In this document: piece by piece, positions 54,788-63,428 of the stretch
Layout of the letters: each line of letters begins with the position of its first letter
How positions within the stretch are numbered: the first letter of the stretch is position 1
NCBI RefSeq assembly: GCF_000011065.1
Contig: NC_004663.1
Location: forward strand, 1,302,001 to 1,366,000
Length of the DNA: 64,000 nt
DNA from: Bacteroides thetaiotaomicron VPI-5482
GTDB lineage: Bacteria; Bacteroidota; Bacteroidia; Bacteroidales; Bacteroidaceae
Direction of reading: 5' to 3'
Notes under the pieces: generated by a model
Seen by the model: only the letters and a program-made list of their open reading frames with translations
What the model was told of the DNA's origin: nothing
Database searches by the model: none
Translations under genes and position numbers: made by a program

Positions 54788-55330
54788 TCAGAGTGTTTTA
54801 CGTTCTGTCTCCGTAGGTGCCACCTCATCCGGGATACTGAACTCCCGGTTGGCAAACAAATCCGCCAGTCCCGAAATCTGCTTCAAACGCAGCAGTTCAT
54901 CCCGATCCATTCCGATATTTTTCATAATCCACTGGTCGGACATGCCGGCTCTGTCCAATTCTGCTACAATGTTACACATCAGCTCAATATTATGCATCCC
55001 ACGGGCACGGTTGTGCCGGATGGTAGAGCTCATACGATTGGACAAATCCTTATCGATCACCACAATCGGAAGCAATCCGTTCTCACGCTTATAAATCCGT
55101 TTCGATGTCTTCAATACCGTATATCGGTGATAACCATCTACGAGGATATAATTATCTTCCTCTTTATTGTAATAACATACACAAGGCATTGTAAAACCGT
55201 CTTCCCAGATCGAAAGCTCCAGTAACTTCATTTCGGGAGGAGCTACGACATTCGGGTTATAATCGTTCGCTAATACTTTTTCTACGGGCACTGCTTTCAC
55301 CTCGTAGACCGGACTTTTATCTACACTCAT
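54788..55330 (-). CDS. ParB-domain protein, IbrB-like
   Basis: The protein has 180 residues. A ParB/sulfiredoxin-type domain covers about 10-100 (ANDYNPNVVAPPEMKLLELS, YILVDGYHRYTVLK), followed by IRHNRARGMH and a helical end (MGIDRDELLRLKQISG-like). In E. coli, IbrB acts with IbrA, a PAPS-reductase-like protein, to regulate other genes. The IbrA-like gene is directly upstream and overlaps by 4 bp (ATGA). Chromosome partitioning is unlikely because no ParA gene is present. Confidence 0.8.
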   Translation of the reverse strand: MSVDKSPVYEVKAVPVEKVLANDYNPNVVAPPEMKLLELSIWEDGFTMPCVCYYNKEEDNYILVDGYHRYTVLKTSKRIYKRENGLLPIVVIDKDLSNRMSSTIRHNRARGMHNIELMCNIVAELDRAGMSDQWIMKNIGMDRDELLRLKQISGLADLFANREFSIPDEVAPTETERKTL

Positions 55331-56631
55331 GATACTATGATTCTATATTGTTCCATAACTTGACTTCTCTTACTCATCTCCTCTTTGGTCGGCGAGAATC
55401 CCATGTATTTGCAGGCATGGTCATTCTTGAGGATACAGATACACATACGCTTGTAAGTCGGTATTTCCCTAAATTCCGGAATATCGATATCATCCTGATA
55501 TTCCATGCGCACCGGCTTCTTGTATGTCTTATAGTTGCTATTGTCCATCACGATAATCGGCACTTTGGCATCAATCAGTTTCTGAATGGTGGAATCACTC
55601 AGACAGCCTCCTTTGGTTCGCCAAAAATGTACACTGACAGACAGTTTACGCAGATACCCCTTTCGGGCCCGTTCCGGCAAGGTAGAGAGCAGGAAGTACA
55701 TAAACTCCCTCCAGGTGTACCCTTCCGGAAGTTTCACCATCTGCCATCCCATAGCGTGCGTGCCTCCATACATACCGGTGAAGTTCACGCCATTCACCCG
55801 TCCTATCATCTTCCCCCAGGTGTTAGGGTCAAGCACCCGGTAGAGCGCCAGACTCTCCTGCGCTTCATTGATGAACGGGCTTGCTACCCGTTGACGTTCC
55901 AGATTGACTCCGGCACGATAATACAGGTCATACAGTACATTATAGTCCCACTGGAATTTTCCGTTTGCCGTCCACACATCCGTCGTCTTCCAGTCGAAGA
56001 TGGGATAGGCATTATAGATGTCATTTCCGACCTTTGAAGTCCATCTATACTTATGATACATCTGGAATTTGCGGCTCATATAGATACATCGCCAGCGGTT
56101 AAAACTTTCCTGCGTACGGATACCGATCAGACAGCAGGTGCGTACCGCATCCTTTTTCTGATGGAGCCACTGCGCAAAACGCATCTGAAATTCATAATCC
56201 CACATGGTCGTATTGTAAAAAGGAAAATCCTCCTTCTTCATGGCCTTCTTAGGCATGGAGCGTACCCAGATATCTTTCTTGTTATCCTCCCAGGGCCGCC
56301 AGAAGGACTGGTACATAGATGTACACGTAGATACCCGGAAAGGCACGCACACACGGTATACATCCAGGATGTCCTTGTTCGCCTCCAGTATCCTGTCCAC
56401 ATAGTCGATGGTCATCTTGTATTGAATCTCATAGTCCATGTGAAACACTCCCAAACGTATTTTCAGATTATTCCGCCTGATGTAGTCGATACACATATTC
56501 AGCAGAACCCCACTATCCTTTCCTCCCGAGAAAGATACATAAATATTATCAAACTCGTTAAATATTACTTTCAGTCGCTCTTGTGCTAATTCATATACAT
56601 TTTTTGTTCCTGTGATTGTTTTTTTTCCCAT
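55327..56631 (-). CDS. PAPS reductase-like PP-loop protein, IbrA-like (DUF3440)
   Basis: The protein has 434 residues. The PP-loop motif SFSGGKDSGVLLN covers about 33-45 (SGGKDS 35-40). EYQDDIDIPEFREIPTYKRM and the C-terminal Cys-containing part (MCICILKNDHACKYMGFSP) fit DUF3440 proteins. PP-loop enzymes activate with ATP, but IbrA-type proteins are known as co-regulators with IbrB and a sulfate-reduction role is not evident. It is preceded 3 bp away by the GNAT-like gene and coupled to ibrB. Confidence 0.82.
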   Translation of the reverse strand: MGKKTITGTKNVYELAQERLKVIFNEFDNIYVSFSGGKDSGVLLNMCIDYIRRNNLKIRLGVFHMDYEIQYKMTIDYVDRILEANKDILDVYRVCVPFRVSTCTSMYQSFWRPWEDNKKDIWVRSMPKKAMKKEDFPFYNTTMWDYEFQMRFAQWLHQKKDAVRTCCLIGIRTQESFNRWRCIYMSRKFQMYHKYRWTSKVGNDIYNAYPIFDWKTTDVWTANGKFQWDYNVLYDLYYRAGVNLERQRVASPFINEAQESLALYRVLDPNTWGKMIGRVNGVNFTGMYGGTHAMGWQMVKLPEGYTWREFMYFLLSTLPERARKGYLRKLSVSVHFWRTKGGCLSDSTIQKLIDAKVPIIVMDNSNYKTYKKPVRMEYQDDIDIPEFREIPTYKRMCICILKNDHACKYMGFSPTKEEMSKRSQVMEQYRIIVS

Positions 56632-56634
56632 AAT

Positions 56635-57042
56635 TCATCTGTTCATTTTTACATAGCGTGTCCACTTCTTGTCCATAGATGCAAACTCGAATTTCTCAAA
56701 AGTTTCCTGATCTTGTATCAGCGTGACAGAGTTAAGCGTCCAACCCGCAGGTATAAATGCCGTGACTACAGAAGATAGCAGAAGCGACAAGATCTCTTTT
56801 CGTTTCTCGTCCACCGCAGCTACATAATAATTATTAATGACAGCCTTTTTCCCGCTTTTCTGTTCAACCGGAATAAAGCCTATCACATCTCTGTTATCAA
56901 TCGCAATGTACCAAACAAAATCTTCGCTTGTCTTGAACGGATAGTTATTATTTGCACGTATTACATCCGGATCCATTACTAGAGGCGCCAAAAGCTGATA
57001 TAAATGTTTGTCTTTTCCTTTTAATTGTATTACCTGTATCAT
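56635..57042 (-). CDS. GNAT-like small protein in the ibrAB unit
   Basis: I use the ATG at 57042 (MIQVIQLKGK), because the longer frame starts at TTG. The protein has 135 residues. WYIAIDNRDVIGFIPVEQKS and INNYYVAAVDEKRKEILSLL recall the beta-4 and acetyl-CoA-binding parts of GNAT acetyltransferases, though the classic RGxGxG/A loop is missing. It leads the three-gene unit with ibrA and ibrB. Catalytic activity is doubtful. Confidence 0.6.
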   Translation of the reverse strand: MIQVIQLKGKDKHLYQLLAPLVMDPDVIRANNNYPFKTSEDFVWYIAIDNRDVIGFIPVEQKSGKKAVINNYYVAAVDEKRKEILSLLLSSVVTAFIPAGWTLNSVTLIQDQETFEKFEFASMDKKWTRYVKMNR

Positions 57043-57062
57043 AGCATTCAAAAATAGACAGA

Positions 57063-57070
57063 CAAAAATA
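57063..57070 (-). promoter_or_regulatory. Candidate -7 box of the GNAT-ibrAB unit
   Basis: TATTTTTG on the minus strand matches TAnnTTTG, about 21 bp upstream of the ATG at 57042. Confidence 0.45.
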
Positions 57071-57180
57071 GGTAAAATTTCCTCGTTTCAGCACAAAGCA
57101 TGCGTAAAAAATTTATTTTTTAGCAATTCCCCCTCTTGTTTCATAATTATTTCCAATTCTCCCACCATCTGATGAGTGCA

Positions 57181-57441
57181 TTAATCCAATCGTATTTTTA
57201 TGTTCCGACAGCCGATTACTTTATACAAAGCAATATGGTTTCTTCCTTGTCCCTGCAATATTTTCTCAATCCTTCTTTCCCTTTCCAGTAAAGTCTCTTC
57301 ATTATTTTCCACATGAAACTTTTTATTATACCTATTTCCATTATACTTATAAAAAACAATCCCTTTTTGCTTCCGGAAACGGAAACAAAGACTATTTTTT
57401 TCAATTGGGTATAGCCGTAACAGATCGGTAATTCTCTTCAC
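57181..57441 (-). CDS. Hypothetical small basic protein
   Basis: This open frame of 86 residues is rich in Lys, Arg and Asn, with no signal peptide or known motif. It lies between the ibrAB unit and a DUF3868 remnant. It could be a real small gene or a chance frame in degraded DNA. Confidence 0.25.
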   Translation of the reverse strand: MKRITDLLRLYPIEKNSLCFRFRKQKGIVFYKYNGNRYNKKFHVENNEETLLERERRIEKILQGQGRNHIALYKVIGCRNIKIRLD

Positions 57442-57460
57442 GATTCTATCAAGAAAATTT

Positions 57461-57664
57461 CGTTACATCACTTGTACCGACCTCAATACAGATCTCAACG
57501 ATATAGCAGTACGTATGTATCCAACTAACGAAACGGCAAACCTGAATAGCATCAATTATCTGCTGAATGGTATCCAGAAACAGACTTTTCACGACTCAGC
57601 ACACCATATCTACAGTTGGGAAATTGCCGTTTACGATTCAGTAAAAAAAACCGGAAGAAAATAA
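57461..57664 (+). pseudogene. C-terminal remnant of a DUF3868-type gene
   Basis: An open stretch of 67 codons with no proper start reads DLNDIAVRMYPTNETANLN and ends VKKTGRK. The core resembles TAVRMYPKDEIASIN in the DUF3868/OmpA protein of the fimbrial operon (50127-51648). It looks like the tail of a second such gene whose front is lost. Its strand is opposite to that of the fimbrial operon. Confidence 0.45.
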
Positions 57665-57675
57665 AATCGGCGCAC

Positions 57676-57683
57676 TATCTTTG
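57676..57683 (+). promoter_or_regulatory. Candidate -7 box for the DUF4251 gene
   Basis: TATCTTTG matches TAnnTTTG, 41 bp before the ATG at 57724. Confidence 0.55.
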
Positions 57684-57723
57684 AACCAAAGAAAAGAAAA
57701 AGTATAACTCAAAAAGTACAATT

Positions 57724-58278
57724 ATGAAAAAGTTATCAATCTTATCAATGTTGCTATTATTCATTAGCATGGGAAACATTCAGGCACAAACTGTCAAAGA
57801 AGAATCCCGCAAACAAAAAAAAGCTGAACAAGAATTACTCGACCAAATGTTTTTCGATGAAGCTAAACAAGCTATAGAAATGAAAAACTTCATTTTGGAA
57901 GCAGATCATGTTATGTTTAAATATGGTACCACAGCTTTCGTTTCTCCCAACACAAATTTTGTAGCGGTAAAAGGTAATAAAGCTGTGGTTCAGGTAGCCT
58001 TCAATATTCCGATCAGCGGTCCCAACGGTCTAGGCGGCATTACTGTCAACGGGAATATATCCAGATATAAGCAGACTACCGACAAAAAAGGTAATATATC
58101 CGTTTCGATGAACGTAATGGGAGTCGGAATATCAGCACAGGTGAACATCCGCTTGAATAAAGGAAGTAATAACGCATCGGTAGACATAAGTCCGAACTTC
58201 AATTCAAACAACTTTTCATTAACAGGAAGTTTACTCCCAATGGCTAAGGCCAATGTATTCAAAGGCAATTCACTCTAA
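57724..58278 (+). CDS. DUF4251 exported protein
   Basis: The protein has 184 residues with signal peptide MKKLSILSMLLLFISMGNIQAQ. A charged helical start (EESRKQKKAEQELLDQMFFD) is followed by FVSPNTNFVAVKGNKAVVQV and repeated glycine-rich strands, typical of DUF4251. It is probably periplasmic or at the outer membrane. It starts a run of three envelope genes, but a 102-bp gap to the next gene leaves co-transcription uncertain. Confidence 0.8.
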   Translation: MKKLSILSMLLLFISMGNIQAQTVKEESRKQKKAEQELLDQMFFDEAKQAIEMKNFILEADHVMFKYGTTAFVSPNTNFVAVKGNKAVVQVAFNIPISGPNGLGGITVNGNISRYKQTTDKKGNISVSMNVMGVGISAQVNIRLNKGSNNASVDISPNFNSNNFSLTGSLLPMAKANVFKGNSL

Positions 58279-58380
58279 GGTAGAAAATGTGTGTTTAGTA
58301 AATAAACAAGTTAAAATATTTTAGCTGACTATAGGCATTAAATTAAAAACAACTATGGTTTAACACTTAAAAGAAAGAAT

Positions 58381-59025
58381 ATGAAAAAGTATCTGTTTAT
58401 AGGATTAATGGCAGTACTTGCCACTTCGTGTGAAAAAGATCCGGATTTAAGTAAGCTTGACAATAATTTCACAGTTTACACCAATTATGACAGCAAAACT
58501 AATTTCAATGATTTCAAAACTTATTGTTTGCCCGATAGTATTCTACTGATAGGACAGGGAATGAAGGCGGAGTTTTGGAAGGATGAGAATGCACAAGAAA
58601 TTATTAAGCAGGTTGCTGATGAGATGGATACCCGTGGTTATACAAGGGTTAAAGTGATTAAGAATGCTAACATTGGGTTACAGCTCTCTTTCACGCGCCA
58701 AACAACCCAAATAATAGGAACCGGCGGATGGTATGGAGGCGGATGGTATAACGGCTGGTGGGGACCCGGTTATTGGGGACCATATTGGAACGACTGGTAT
58801 TATCCGTATCCTGTAACTTATAGTTATAATACAGGAACATTGATAATGGAAATGGTAAATTTGACAGACCATCCCGAGGATACAAGTCAGAAAGTAAAGT
58901 TACCGGTAATCTGGCATTCATACGCAACCGGACTATTATTTGAGAATTCCAAATATAACATGCAACTAACGTTGGATGCGGTCAATCAAGCGTTTGACCA
59001 ATCTCCTTATATCAAGAAATCCTAA
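58381..59025 (+). CDS. DUF4136 lipoprotein
   Basis: The protein has 214 residues with lipobox VLATSC (C17). DFKTYCLPDSILL, IIKQVADEMDTRGYTRV and a GLQLSFT strand match DUF4136. The middle is an unusual Gly/Trp/Tyr-rich stretch (GGWYGGGWYNGWWGPGYWG). The product is likely attached to the outer membrane, with unknown function. It is 11 bp upstream of the barrel protein and probably co-transcribed. Confidence 0.85.
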   Translation: MKKYLFIGLMAVLATSCEKDPDLSKLDNNFTVYTNYDSKTNFNDFKTYCLPDSILLIGQGMKAEFWKDENAQEIIKQVADEMDTRGYTRVKVIKNANIGLQLSFTRQTTQIIGTGGWYGGGWYNGWWGPGYWGPYWNDWYYPYPVTYSYNTGTLIMEMVNLTDHPEDTSQKVKLPVIWHSYATGLLFENSKYNMQLTLDAVNQAFDQSPYIKKS

Positions 59026-59036
59026 AAAGCAAAATT

Positions 59037-59672
59037 ATGAAAACAATAAAATTTATTCCGAAGAAAAAGTATATTCTGGCATTCATGATATCGGGCCTGT
59101 TTTATTTCAGTAGTTATGCACAGGATATCAGCGATAGATTGCATTTTAATGTAGACTGGCAGATGAATGCTCCTCTCAATACGAATTTTGCCGATAAAAT
59201 CAGTGGTTGGGGTATGAATCTGGAAGGAGGTTATTTCCTTACTCCACACTGGAGTCTGGGGGCTTTCCTTGATTTCCATACAAATCATAAATATGTTCCG
59301 CGTCAAACCATAACTGAAGGTACTGCTTCGTTGACTACTGACCGACAAGAGTCGGCTTTCCAGCTACCATTCGGGCTTGCCGCTTCATACCGATTTATCA
59401 GCAATGGATGCCTGAAACCTTATGTTGGCACCAAGATAGGAACCATGTATGCCCAAAATACAACATATCTGAATACTATAAGTCTGACAGATAAACCCTG
59501 GGGGTTCTATGTCTCTCCAGAAATTGGAGTGAACATTTATCCGTTTTCCCAAAGCCGATTTGGTTTCCATCTGGCTGCATATTATAGTTATGCCACCAAC
59601 AAAAGCGAGTTGCTGACCGGTTGTCAGGATGGAAATAATAATATTGGATTCCGCTTAGGTGTTTGTTTCTGA
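59037..59672 (+). CDS. Small outer-membrane beta-barrel protein
   Basis: The protein has 211 residues with a signal peptide up to about 30 (SGLFYFSSYAQD). Alternating strands such as GWGMNLEGGYFLTPHWSLGA, LPFGLAASYRFI and the final GFRLGVCF suit an eight-stranded barrel of the OmpW/porin-like type. It probably shares a transcript with the DUF4136 gene. The substrate is unknown. Confidence 0.8.
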   Translation: MKTIKFIPKKKYILAFMISGLFYFSSYAQDISDRLHFNVDWQMNAPLNTNFADKISGWGMNLEGGYFLTPHWSLGAFLDFHTNHKYVPRQTITEGTASLTTDRQESAFQLPFGLAASYRFISNGCLKPYVGTKIGTMYAQNTTYLNTISLTDKPWGFYVSPEIGVNIYPFSQSRFGFHLAAYYSYATNKSELLTGCQDGNNNIGFRLGVCF

Positions 59673-59696
59673 CATGATCTAGATTCTCTCAAAAAG

Positions 59697-59750
59697 ACAA
59701 GAGGAAGTACAAAATGTTATAGTTACTTTTGGCGACCTCTTGTTTTTTTG
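59697..59750 (+). terminator. Terminator after the envelope genes
   Basis: ACAAGAGG (59697-59704) pairs with CCTCTTGT (59736-59743), and TTTTTT follows. An inner AAGTA/TACTT-type pairing shortens the loop. It overlaps the promoter of the LytS-like gene. Confidence 0.7.
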
Positions 59751-59759
59751 TTAAATTTG
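59728..59759 (+). promoter_or_regulatory. Promoter of the LytS/LytTR pair
   Basis: TTTG (59728-59731) is a -33 box, and TAAATTTG (59752-59759) is a -7 box 20 bp downstream. This is the best complete Bacteroides-type promoter I see in the window. The ATG is at 59784. Confidence 0.65.
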
Positions 59760-59783
59760 TAATATATAAAGTCTACGTTCAAT

Positions 59784-60821
59784 ATGCGGCAAAAGTTCAA
59801 TTATCTGTTTATTGGTTTGCTATTCTCAGGATTGGCATTTTTCTCATATCTGTTTCTCTTGCTTTATTCCGACTTCACCCCGCAACATCTGGAAGTACTG
59901 ATTTCTTTCAAGTCATTTATCCTGATACTTGCCGCCTTTAATTTAGTCGGTTTCGGAGTATTAATGATCCACAACTGGCAAAAGCGAAGCTTTCAGTTTC
60001 TGGTCAAACGAAAAGAGCGATTGATTATCGATTGCATTCTGACGGCAATTATTCTGTTTTTAATGAATTATCTGGTCTTGTCAATAGTCAAAGCCATATT
60101 TGAGGTTCCTGCACCATTTACTCTGAAAGGGTCCGGGCTGAGAATGATAGCCTTAGTCTGGCTGGTAGAAATGGTAATAACCAACCTTACTTTGACTATC
60201 AATTTTTACAGGCAGCTAGTTCTTCTGCACGAAAGAACGGAACAAGTCGAAGAGAATTCCATTAAGGCACAGTATGCAGCTTTGCAAAATCAGCTGAATC
60301 CTCATTTTCTCTTCAACAGTCTCAATACACTTATATCCGAAATAGAGTATGCTCCCAAAAACGCAATTCTATTTACCCAACGTTTGTCTGATGTATACCG
60401 ATATATATTACAAAGCCAGCAACAGCGTCTGGTTACTATAGAATCCGAACTCTCTTTCATCGACTCTTATATTTTTCTTCATAAAGTCCGTTTAGGAGAC
60501 TGCATCCGGATAGAGAATAGAATAGAAGCTGATAATTATGATTTGAAACTCCCCTCATTAACCCTGCAGCTATTGGTAGAAAATGTCATTAAGCATAATA
60601 TAATTAATATGGATATGCCAATGAATATTTTGATCGATTATGATTCTGAGAATGGAAGAATATTGGTAACCAACAAAATCAGGATAAAGCCCAATGTGGT
60701 CAGCACCGGCATGGGATTAAAGAATCTTTCAGCCCGTTACCTCCTGATATGCAATCAGGATATTACCATAGAAAACAATACGAATTATTTTACCGTTAAA
60801 ATCCCAGTACTGAATGAATAA
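59784..60821 (+). CDS. LytS-type sensor histidine kinase
   Basis: The protein has 345 residues. About four membrane helices occupy 5-140. The His_kinase domain has YAALQNQLNPHFLFNSLNTL with phosphoacceptor H174, and an HATPase domain follows (LLVENVIKHNI, GMGLKNLSARY). This family pairs with LytTR regulators; the partner gene overlaps by 8 bp. The short membrane domain has no large sensor loop, so the signal may be within the membrane. It resembles the LytS/YehU class by motifs only. Confidence 0.92.
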   Translation: MRQKFNYLFIGLLFSGLAFFSYLFLLLYSDFTPQHLEVLISFKSFILILAAFNLVGFGVLMIHNWQKRSFQFLVKRKERLIIDCILTAIILFLMNYLVLSIVKAIFEVPAPFTLKGSGLRMIALVWLVEMVITNLTLTINFYRQLVLLHERTEQVEENSIKAQYAALQNQLNPHFLFNSLNTLISEIEYAPKNAILFTQRLSDVYRYILQSQQQRLVTIESELSFIDSYIFLHKVRLGDCIRIENRIEADNYDLKLPSLTLQLLVENVIKHNIINMDMPMNILIDYDSENGRILVTNKIRIKPNVVSTGMGLKNLSARYLLICNQDITIENNTNYFTVKIPVLNE

Positions 60822-61593
60822 AATTACAGCAGTCATTATTGAAGACGAAATTCCGGCCGCCCGTCGGTTAAACAATACATTAAATGAGTTACGCCCCGAA
60901 TGGCAAATTACAGTATTACCCGGTAGTGTAAAGAAGAGTGTAGAATGGTTTGCGGAAAATCCCCATCCGGATCTTGTTTTTCTCGACATACAATTGACAG
61001 ACGGCATTTCATTCACATTCATCGAACAGGCACAACCAGAAAGTACTATCATTTTCACCACTGCGTATGATGAATATGCCATTCGGGCATTTACAGTCAA
61101 CAGTATCGATTATTTACTTAAGCCGATTGATAACATCCGACTGGAAGAAGCAATTGTAAAGTTCGAACATCTGACTACCAAATACCTGAATCAGGGGCAA
61201 AAGCCAATTGACTTAATGGAAATTTTACAAAACATCACCCAACCGGGAAAGAAATACCGTACCCGTTTCCTAATCTCAGGCGATGACAAACTTTTTACCT
61301 TACAAGTGGAAGACATTGCTTATTTTTATTCAGAAAATAAAATAACCTTTGCCGTAACCAAGCAAAATAGAGAATTTATCATTGACCTTTCTTTGGACAA
61401 GCTTATGGAACAACTCGATCCGGATGTTTTTTTCCGAAGCAATCGGCAAACAGTAGTTAGCATCAATGCCATCGTAAAGGTTGAGTCATATTTTCTGGGA
61501 AAAGCAATCTTACATGTAAAGCCGCCTTTTAAAGATAAGATAATTGTCAGCCGTGACAAAATAGCTCCTTTAAAACTTTGGCTAAATTATTAA
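60814..61593 (+). CDS. LytTR-type response regulator
   Basis: The protein has 259 residues. A receiver domain (about 4-120) has acidic residues IIEDE, phosphoacceptor D58 in VFLDIQL, and TTAYDEYAIRAF with LLKPI. The C-terminal LytTR DNA-binding domain (about 155-257) has DIAYFYSENKITFAV, FFRSNRQTVVSINAI and IIVSRDKIAPLKLWL. It starts within the end of the kinase gene and should be phosphorylated by that kinase. Targets are unknown. Confidence 0.93.
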   Translation: MNKITAVIIEDEIPAARRLNNTLNELRPEWQITVLPGSVKKSVEWFAENPHPDLVFLDIQLTDGISFTFIEQAQPESTIIFTTAYDEYAIRAFTVNSIDYLLKPIDNIRLEEAIVKFEHLTTKYLNQGQKPIDLMEILQNITQPGKKYRTRFLISGDDKLFTLQVEDIAYFYSENKITFAVTKQNREFIIDLSLDKLMEQLDPDVFFRSNRQTVVSINAIVKVESYFLGKAILHVKPPFKDKIIVSRDKIAPLKLWLNY

Positions 61594-61671
61594 ATTTCAG
61601 CAGAGTTAATTCTGCATGTCTCAATATTCATATTCCCAATCAATTGCTTTTTCACTCAGTAAGATTAATAA

Positions 61672-61707
61672 GAAAAGCTCCGATCCCGTTAAGAACCAGA
61701 GCTTTTC
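61672..61707. terminator. Hairpin between the LytTR gene and tRNA-Asp
   Basis: GAAAAGCTC (61672-61680) pairs with GAGCTTTTC (61699-61707). It may serve both the regulator gene (plus) and the tRNA (minus). Confidence 0.6.
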
Positions 61708-61730
61708 CTAATTATAAAAATCAAAAGAAG

Positions 61731-61804
61731 CGGTGCGTACGGGACTCGAACCCGTGACCCCATGCGTGACAGGCATGTATTCTAACCAACTGAACTAACG
61801 CACC
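61731..61804 (-). tRNA. tRNA-Asp (anticodon GTC)
   Basis: Read on the minus strand, the acceptor stem GGTGCGT pairs with ACGCACC, the D arm has GTTCAGTTGGTTAGAA, the anticodon loop is CTGTCAC (anticodon GTC), and the T arm is ACGGGTTCGAGTCCCGT. The discriminator base is G, as expected for tRNA-Asp. CCA is not encoded. No integrase gene adjoins it. Confidence 0.96.
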
Positions 61805-61845
61805 AAAATTTCCTTTTTAATTCGCATCTCTCTCGATTGCGGATG

Positions 61846-61853
61846 CAAAGGTA
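61846..61853 (-). promoter_or_regulatory. tRNA-Asp -7 box
   Basis: TACCTTTG on the minus strand matches TAnnTTTG, 41 bp upstream of the tRNA 5' end. Confidence 0.6.
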
Positions 61854-61926
61854 GACATTTTTTTGAAACCTACAATAGCAAGAGTATCTTTTTTCTGAAA
61901 AAGTGTGTTTATTAAGAATTATCATG

Positions 61927-61934
61927 TACATTTG
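61927..61934 (+). promoter_or_regulatory. Aminotransferase gene -7 box
   Basis: TACATTTG matches TAnnTTTG, 27 bp before the ATG at 61962. Confidence 0.55.
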
Positions 61935-61961
61935 CAAGCATTACTATAAATAGAAAATAGA

Positions 61962-63278
61962 ATGAAAAATACACCAATCGAACGAAATGTGATTGACGAA
62001 ACGATTAATGAGTTTCAAATTGTCGACTTTTCGAAGGCTACTATCCGTGAAGTGAAAGCGATAGCTTCAAAGGCGGAAGCAGTATCAGGCGTTGAATTTA
62101 TCAAGATGGAAATGGGTGTTCCGGGACTTCCGGCCTCTGCCGTAGGAGTAAAAGCGGAAATCGAAGCGCTGCAAAACGGAATTGCCAGCCTGTATCCCGA
62201 TATCAACGGATTGCCGGAACTCAAAAAAGAAGCGTCCGACTTTATCAAAGCATTCATCAATGTAGATTTAAGCCCGGAGGGATGCGTACCCGTTACCGGC
62301 TCTATGCAGGGAACATTCGCTTCGTTCCTTACTTGCAGCCAGTGCGATGAAAAGAAAGACACGATCCTGTTTATCGATCCGGGATTTCCCGTACAGAAAC
62401 AGCAGTTGGTAGTGATGGGACAAAAGTATGAGACATTTGATGTCTACGACTACCGCGGTGACAAGCTGAAAGAAAAGCTGGAAAGCTATCTGAGAAAAGG
62501 AAATATATCGGCTATTATCTACTCAAACCCCAATAACCCGAGCTGGATTTGCCTGAAAGACGAAGAGTTGCGCATCATCGGCGAACTTGCCACCCAATAT
62601 GACGTAATCGTACTGGAAGACCTGGCATACTTTGCAATGGATTTCCGTCAGGATCTGAGCACTCCTTATCAAGCTCCGTTCCAGCCTTCGGTAGCTCACT
62701 ACACAGATAATTATGTGTTGCTGATTTCCGGTTCCAAAGCCTTCAGCTATGCCGGACAACGTATCGGCGTGAGCTGCATTTCCGATAAGTTGTATCACCG
62801 CAGCTATCCCGGACTGACGAAGCGTTATGGCGGGGGAACATTCGGCACGGTCTTCATCCACCGCGTACTCTATGCACTGTCTTCCGGCACAAGCCACTCC
62901 GCACAGTATGCGATGGCTGCCATGCTGAAAGCTGCCAATGAAGGTCAATACAACTTCCTCAGCGAAGTGAAGGTATATGGTGACAGAGCGCAGAAGTTAA
63001 AAGAGATTTTCCTCCGTCACGGATTCTATCTGGTATATGACAATGACTTGGGCGATCCGATTGCCGACGGATTTTACTTCACCATCGGCTATCCGGGAAT
63101 GACAAGCGGCGAACTTGCCAAAGAACTGATGTACTATGGAGTGAGCGCCATTTCACTGGTCACCACCGGAAGCCACCAGGAAGGATTACGCGCGTGTACC
63201 TCTTTTATTAAAGACCACCAGTACGCACAGCTCGACGAAAGAATGAAGCTGTTTGCCGAACATCACCCGATTGCCTGA
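61962..63278 (+). CDS. Class I/II PLP-dependent aminotransferase
   Basis: The protein has 438 residues and no signal peptide. IIYSNPNNPSWICLKDEEL gives the NPNNP motif, VIVLEDLAYFAMDF the cofactor Asp/Tyr region, and SGSKAFSYAGQRIGV the PLP-binding lysine. GLRACTSF holds an arginine in the position of the carboxylate-binding residue of this fold. An amino acid or keto acid substrate is expected, but specificity cannot be read. It stands alone behind its own -7 box, divergent from tRNA-Asp. Confidence 0.9.
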   Translation: MKNTPIERNVIDETINEFQIVDFSKATIREVKAIASKAEAVSGVEFIKMEMGVPGLPASAVGVKAEIEALQNGIASLYPDINGLPELKKEASDFIKAFINVDLSPEGCVPVTGSMQGTFASFLTCSQCDEKKDTILFIDPGFPVQKQQLVVMGQKYETFDVYDYRGDKLKEKLESYLRKGNISAIIYSNPNNPSWICLKDEELRIIGELATQYDVIVLEDLAYFAMDFRQDLSTPYQAPFQPSVAHYTDNYVLLISGSKAFSYAGQRIGVSCISDKLYHRSYPGLTKRYGGGTFGTVFIHRVLYALSSGTSHSAQYAMAAMLKAANEGQYNFLSEVKVYGDRAQKLKEIFLRHGFYLVYDNDLGDPIADGFYFTIGYPGMTSGELAKELMYYGVSAISLVTTGSHQEGLRACTSFIKDHQYAQLDERMKLFAEHHPIA

Positions 63279-63428
63279 CAGCCAAATAGCGTATTTATGC
63301 CGGAACTGATGTTCATGTCAGATGCGAATATTCATAAAAGCTGCTCTTAAAACAAAAAAAAATGGGAAAGTATGGCTATTATTCCATTTCTTTTCTTATA
63401 TTAGTGGCACGAATATCAATCTGATGGC

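Noticed and set aside
55348..56037. 229-residue antisense frame over the ibrA-like gene
   Set aside because: It is an open frame caused by codon bias on the other strand; IbrA is well supported.
61731..61804. tRNA-Asp as an integration hotspot
   Set aside because: No integrase or duplicated tRNA end is seen on either side; neighbours look like core genes.
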